DNA of 64,000 nt from an uncultured Aeromonadaceae bacterium (GTDB lineage: Bacteria; Pseudomonadota; Gammaproteobacteria; Enterobacterales; Aeromonadaceae). The notes under the pieces are model-generated. The model saw only the letters and a list, made by a program, of their open reading frames with translations. It was not told where the DNA came from and ran no database searches. This document shows, one piece after another, positions 62,620-64,000 of this stretch. The position numbers were made by a program, and so were the translations under genes. The DNA lies in assembly GCA_945957385.1 (NCBI GenBank), contig CAMFKP010000015.1, forward strand, positions 1-64,000, in the 5' to 3' direction. The number at the start of each line of letters is the position of its first letter. Position 1 is the first letter of the stretch.

Positions 62620-64000
62620 TCAGTGATGCTCGTCCGCGGCTTTCGGCGGAATGCTCTCGTCGAACACCTCGAGCGGCTTGTGAGTCTCGCCCAGATAGGT
62701 GTAGATCACTGGCAACACGAACAGGGTGAACAGGGTACCGATCGACAGACCGGCGACGATGACCAGACCGATACCGAAGCGGCTGATGGCACCGGCACCG
62801 GTGGCTCCCATCAGCGGAATCAGACCGGCGACCATGGCCGCAGTGGTCATCAGTATCGGACGCAGACGGATGCGGGTGGCCAGCTTGACGGCGGCCATCT
62901 TGTCCAGACCGCGCTTGAGCTGTTCTTCCTTGGTCACTTCACAAATCAGAATACCGTGCTTGGTAATCAGACCGACCAGGGTGATCAGACCCACCTGGGT
63001 GTAGATGTTCATCGTCGACAGACCCCAAGCCATGGCAATCAAGGCACCGCAGATGGCTAACGGTACGGATACCAGTATGACCAGCGGATCGCGGACACTT
63101 TCGAACTGGGAGGCCAGAACGAGGAAGATGACGAACAGGGCCAGTGCAAAGGTGCCGATCAGCGCATTACCTTCGGTCACGTACTGACGGGCTTCACCCA
63201 TGTAGTTGTGTTGATAACCGATCGGCAGCGAAGGCGTGACTTCGCGCTCGAAGAAGGCGACCGCATCGCCCATCGAAACCCCTGGCGCCGGAACCACACC
63301 TATGGTCGCGGCATTCAGCTGGCTGAATTTTGGCAGCGAGCGTGGTTCCGTGATCAATTGGATGTTAACCAGGTTGCCCAATGGCACGGCTGTGCCATCG
63401 GCGGCGCGCACATAGTAGCGTTTGATGGATTCCGGATTGAGTCGATATTTACGCTCGACCTGGGGAATCACCTCGTAGCTACGGCCATTAAGATCGATGC
63501 GGTTAACGTAGCCATCGCTCATCATGGTACTCAGTGTGACGCCGATGTCCTGCATCGTGATGCCGTAGGCGCCAGCTTTATCGCGATCGACCGTGATGCG
63601 CATGGTGGCGGAGTCATAGGCCAGATCCATTTCGGTATAGACGAACTGGCGGTTAGCCTTGACCTTTTGCAGTATGCCATCGGCGACCTGGAACAGGCTT
63701 TCGAAGTTGTTCGGTGTCGTGATGACATATTGCAGCGGTAACCCACCACCGGCTCCCGGCAATTCCGGGAACTGGAAGCTACTGACCGTCATTTCGGGGA
63801 TATCCTGCATCGCGGCGTTGGTCCGCTTCAGTACATCCTTCAGATCATCCCGTTGACTCCAGGGCTTCAATACGGCTATGCCCATCCCCTGATTCGAGTT
63901 AGGAATACCCGCAAAGGAGAGCGTAGTGGCCATGCCTGGATCGTTGATCAGGCGGCCGGTCACTTCCTTCATCGTGCTTTCGATGTAGTCAAGGTTGGCG
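62620..64000 (-). CDS. RND family efflux pump permease, C-terminal part (partial)
   Basis: The reading frame runs off the right edge, so only about the last 460 residues are present. An HAE1-type proton/drug antiporter is indicated by the periplasmic pore and docking region, then the membrane segments LIGTFALALFVIFLVLASQF and VSVPLAICGALIAMAWGLS and the conserved IRLRPILMTTAAMVAGLIPL. It would form a tripartite pump with a membrane-fusion protein and an outer-membrane channel, not visible here. The ATG at 63972 is internal. The substrate is unknown. Confidence 0.93.
   Translation of the reverse strand, partial: ANLDYIESTMKEVTGRLINDPGMATTLSFAGIPNSNQGMGIAVLKPWSQRDDLKDVLKRTNAAMQDIPEMTVSSFQFPELPGAGGGLPLQYVITTPNNFESLFQVADGILQKVKANRQFVYTEMDLAYDSATMRITVDRDKAGAYGITMQDIGVTLSTMMSDGYVNRIDLNGRSYEVIPQVERKYRLNPESIKRYYVRAADGTAVPLGNLVNIQLITEPRSLPKFSQLNAATIGVVPAPGVSMGDAVAFFEREVTPSLPIGYQHNYMGEARQYVTEGNALIGTFALALFVIFLVLASQFESVRDPLVILVSVPLAICGALIAMAWGLSTMNIYTQVGLITLVGLITKHGILICEVTKEEQLKRGLDKMAAVKLATRIRLRPILMTTAAMVAGLIPLMGATGAGAISRFGIGLVIVAGLSIGTLFTLFVLPVIYTYLGETHKPLEVFDESIPPKAADEHH

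Overview
The window reads as a chromosomal segment of a gammaproteobacterium, most likely of the Aeromonadaceae. The evidence is the conserved gene order: ilvLGMEDA next to comM; hemCDXY divergent from cyaA; then cyaY, lptM, lysA, dapF, a DUF484 gene, xerC, yigB and uvrD; and yihD-srkA-dsbA. A DUF2860 outer-membrane protein also fits. Most of the DNA is GC-rich. The genus cannot be fixed by reading alone.

Layout. 1-8.5 kb: the 3' end of tRNA-Asp; a squalene/phytoene-synthase-like gene overlapping a membrane diguanylate cyclase; yihD-srkA-dsbA; a DUF523 gene; and, on the minus strand, comM followed by two YihG-type acyltransferases. 8.5-15.3 kb: the branched-chain amino-acid operon, with a leader peptide and attenuator, an intact ilvG, ilvM, ilvE, ilvD and ilvA. 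15.3-20.6 kb: a DUF2860 outer-membrane protein, an ammonium transporter and a membrane sulfatase/LtaS-like protein. 20.7-40 kb: heme synthesis (hemCDXY), adenylate cyclase with a candidate CRP site and a TTG start, a SelW-like protein, frataxin, LptM, lysine and peptidoglycan precursor genes, XerC, YigB, a large lipoprotein, a candidate pterin-responsive pair (SUOX-fold periplasmic protein plus GGDEF-EAL protein), and uvrD behind an SOS-box-like site.

40-45.7 kb is the accessory region. It has three tandem copies of a GC-rich, highly structured noncoding repeat (375-420 bp period). An AT-rich island follows, carrying an OLD-like AAA/TOPRIM nuclease and a GNAT acetyltransferase. The region is studded with hairpins that each start with GTAG, as REP elements do. 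A small tautomerase and a nucleotidyltransferase close it.

45.8-50.8 kb: a second GNAT, a PhzF-like protein coupled to a small membrane protein, and a PilX-like protein behind two identical 10-bp palindromes. 50.8-58 kb: a beta-glucoside/cellobiose-type PTS locus (LacI regulator, porin, IIA, 6-phospho-beta-glucosidase, IIC, IIB) with a divergent second IIC and an Asp/Glu racemase. A shared GGAAACCGGTTTCC-type operator marks these promoters. 58-64 kb: an SslE/AcfD-type M60 lipoprotein metallopeptidase, a RarD permease, and the C-terminal part of an RND efflux pump cut by the window edge.

The strongest candidates for undescribed biology are the tandem structured repeats with their REP-like hairpins beside the OLD-like gene, the SUOX-fold/GGDEF-EAL pair, the PilX-like gene with twin palindromes, and the self-contained LacI regulon. 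Starts were moved downstream of the longest reading frame wherever a ribosome-binding site or family alignment favoured it; each case is stated.
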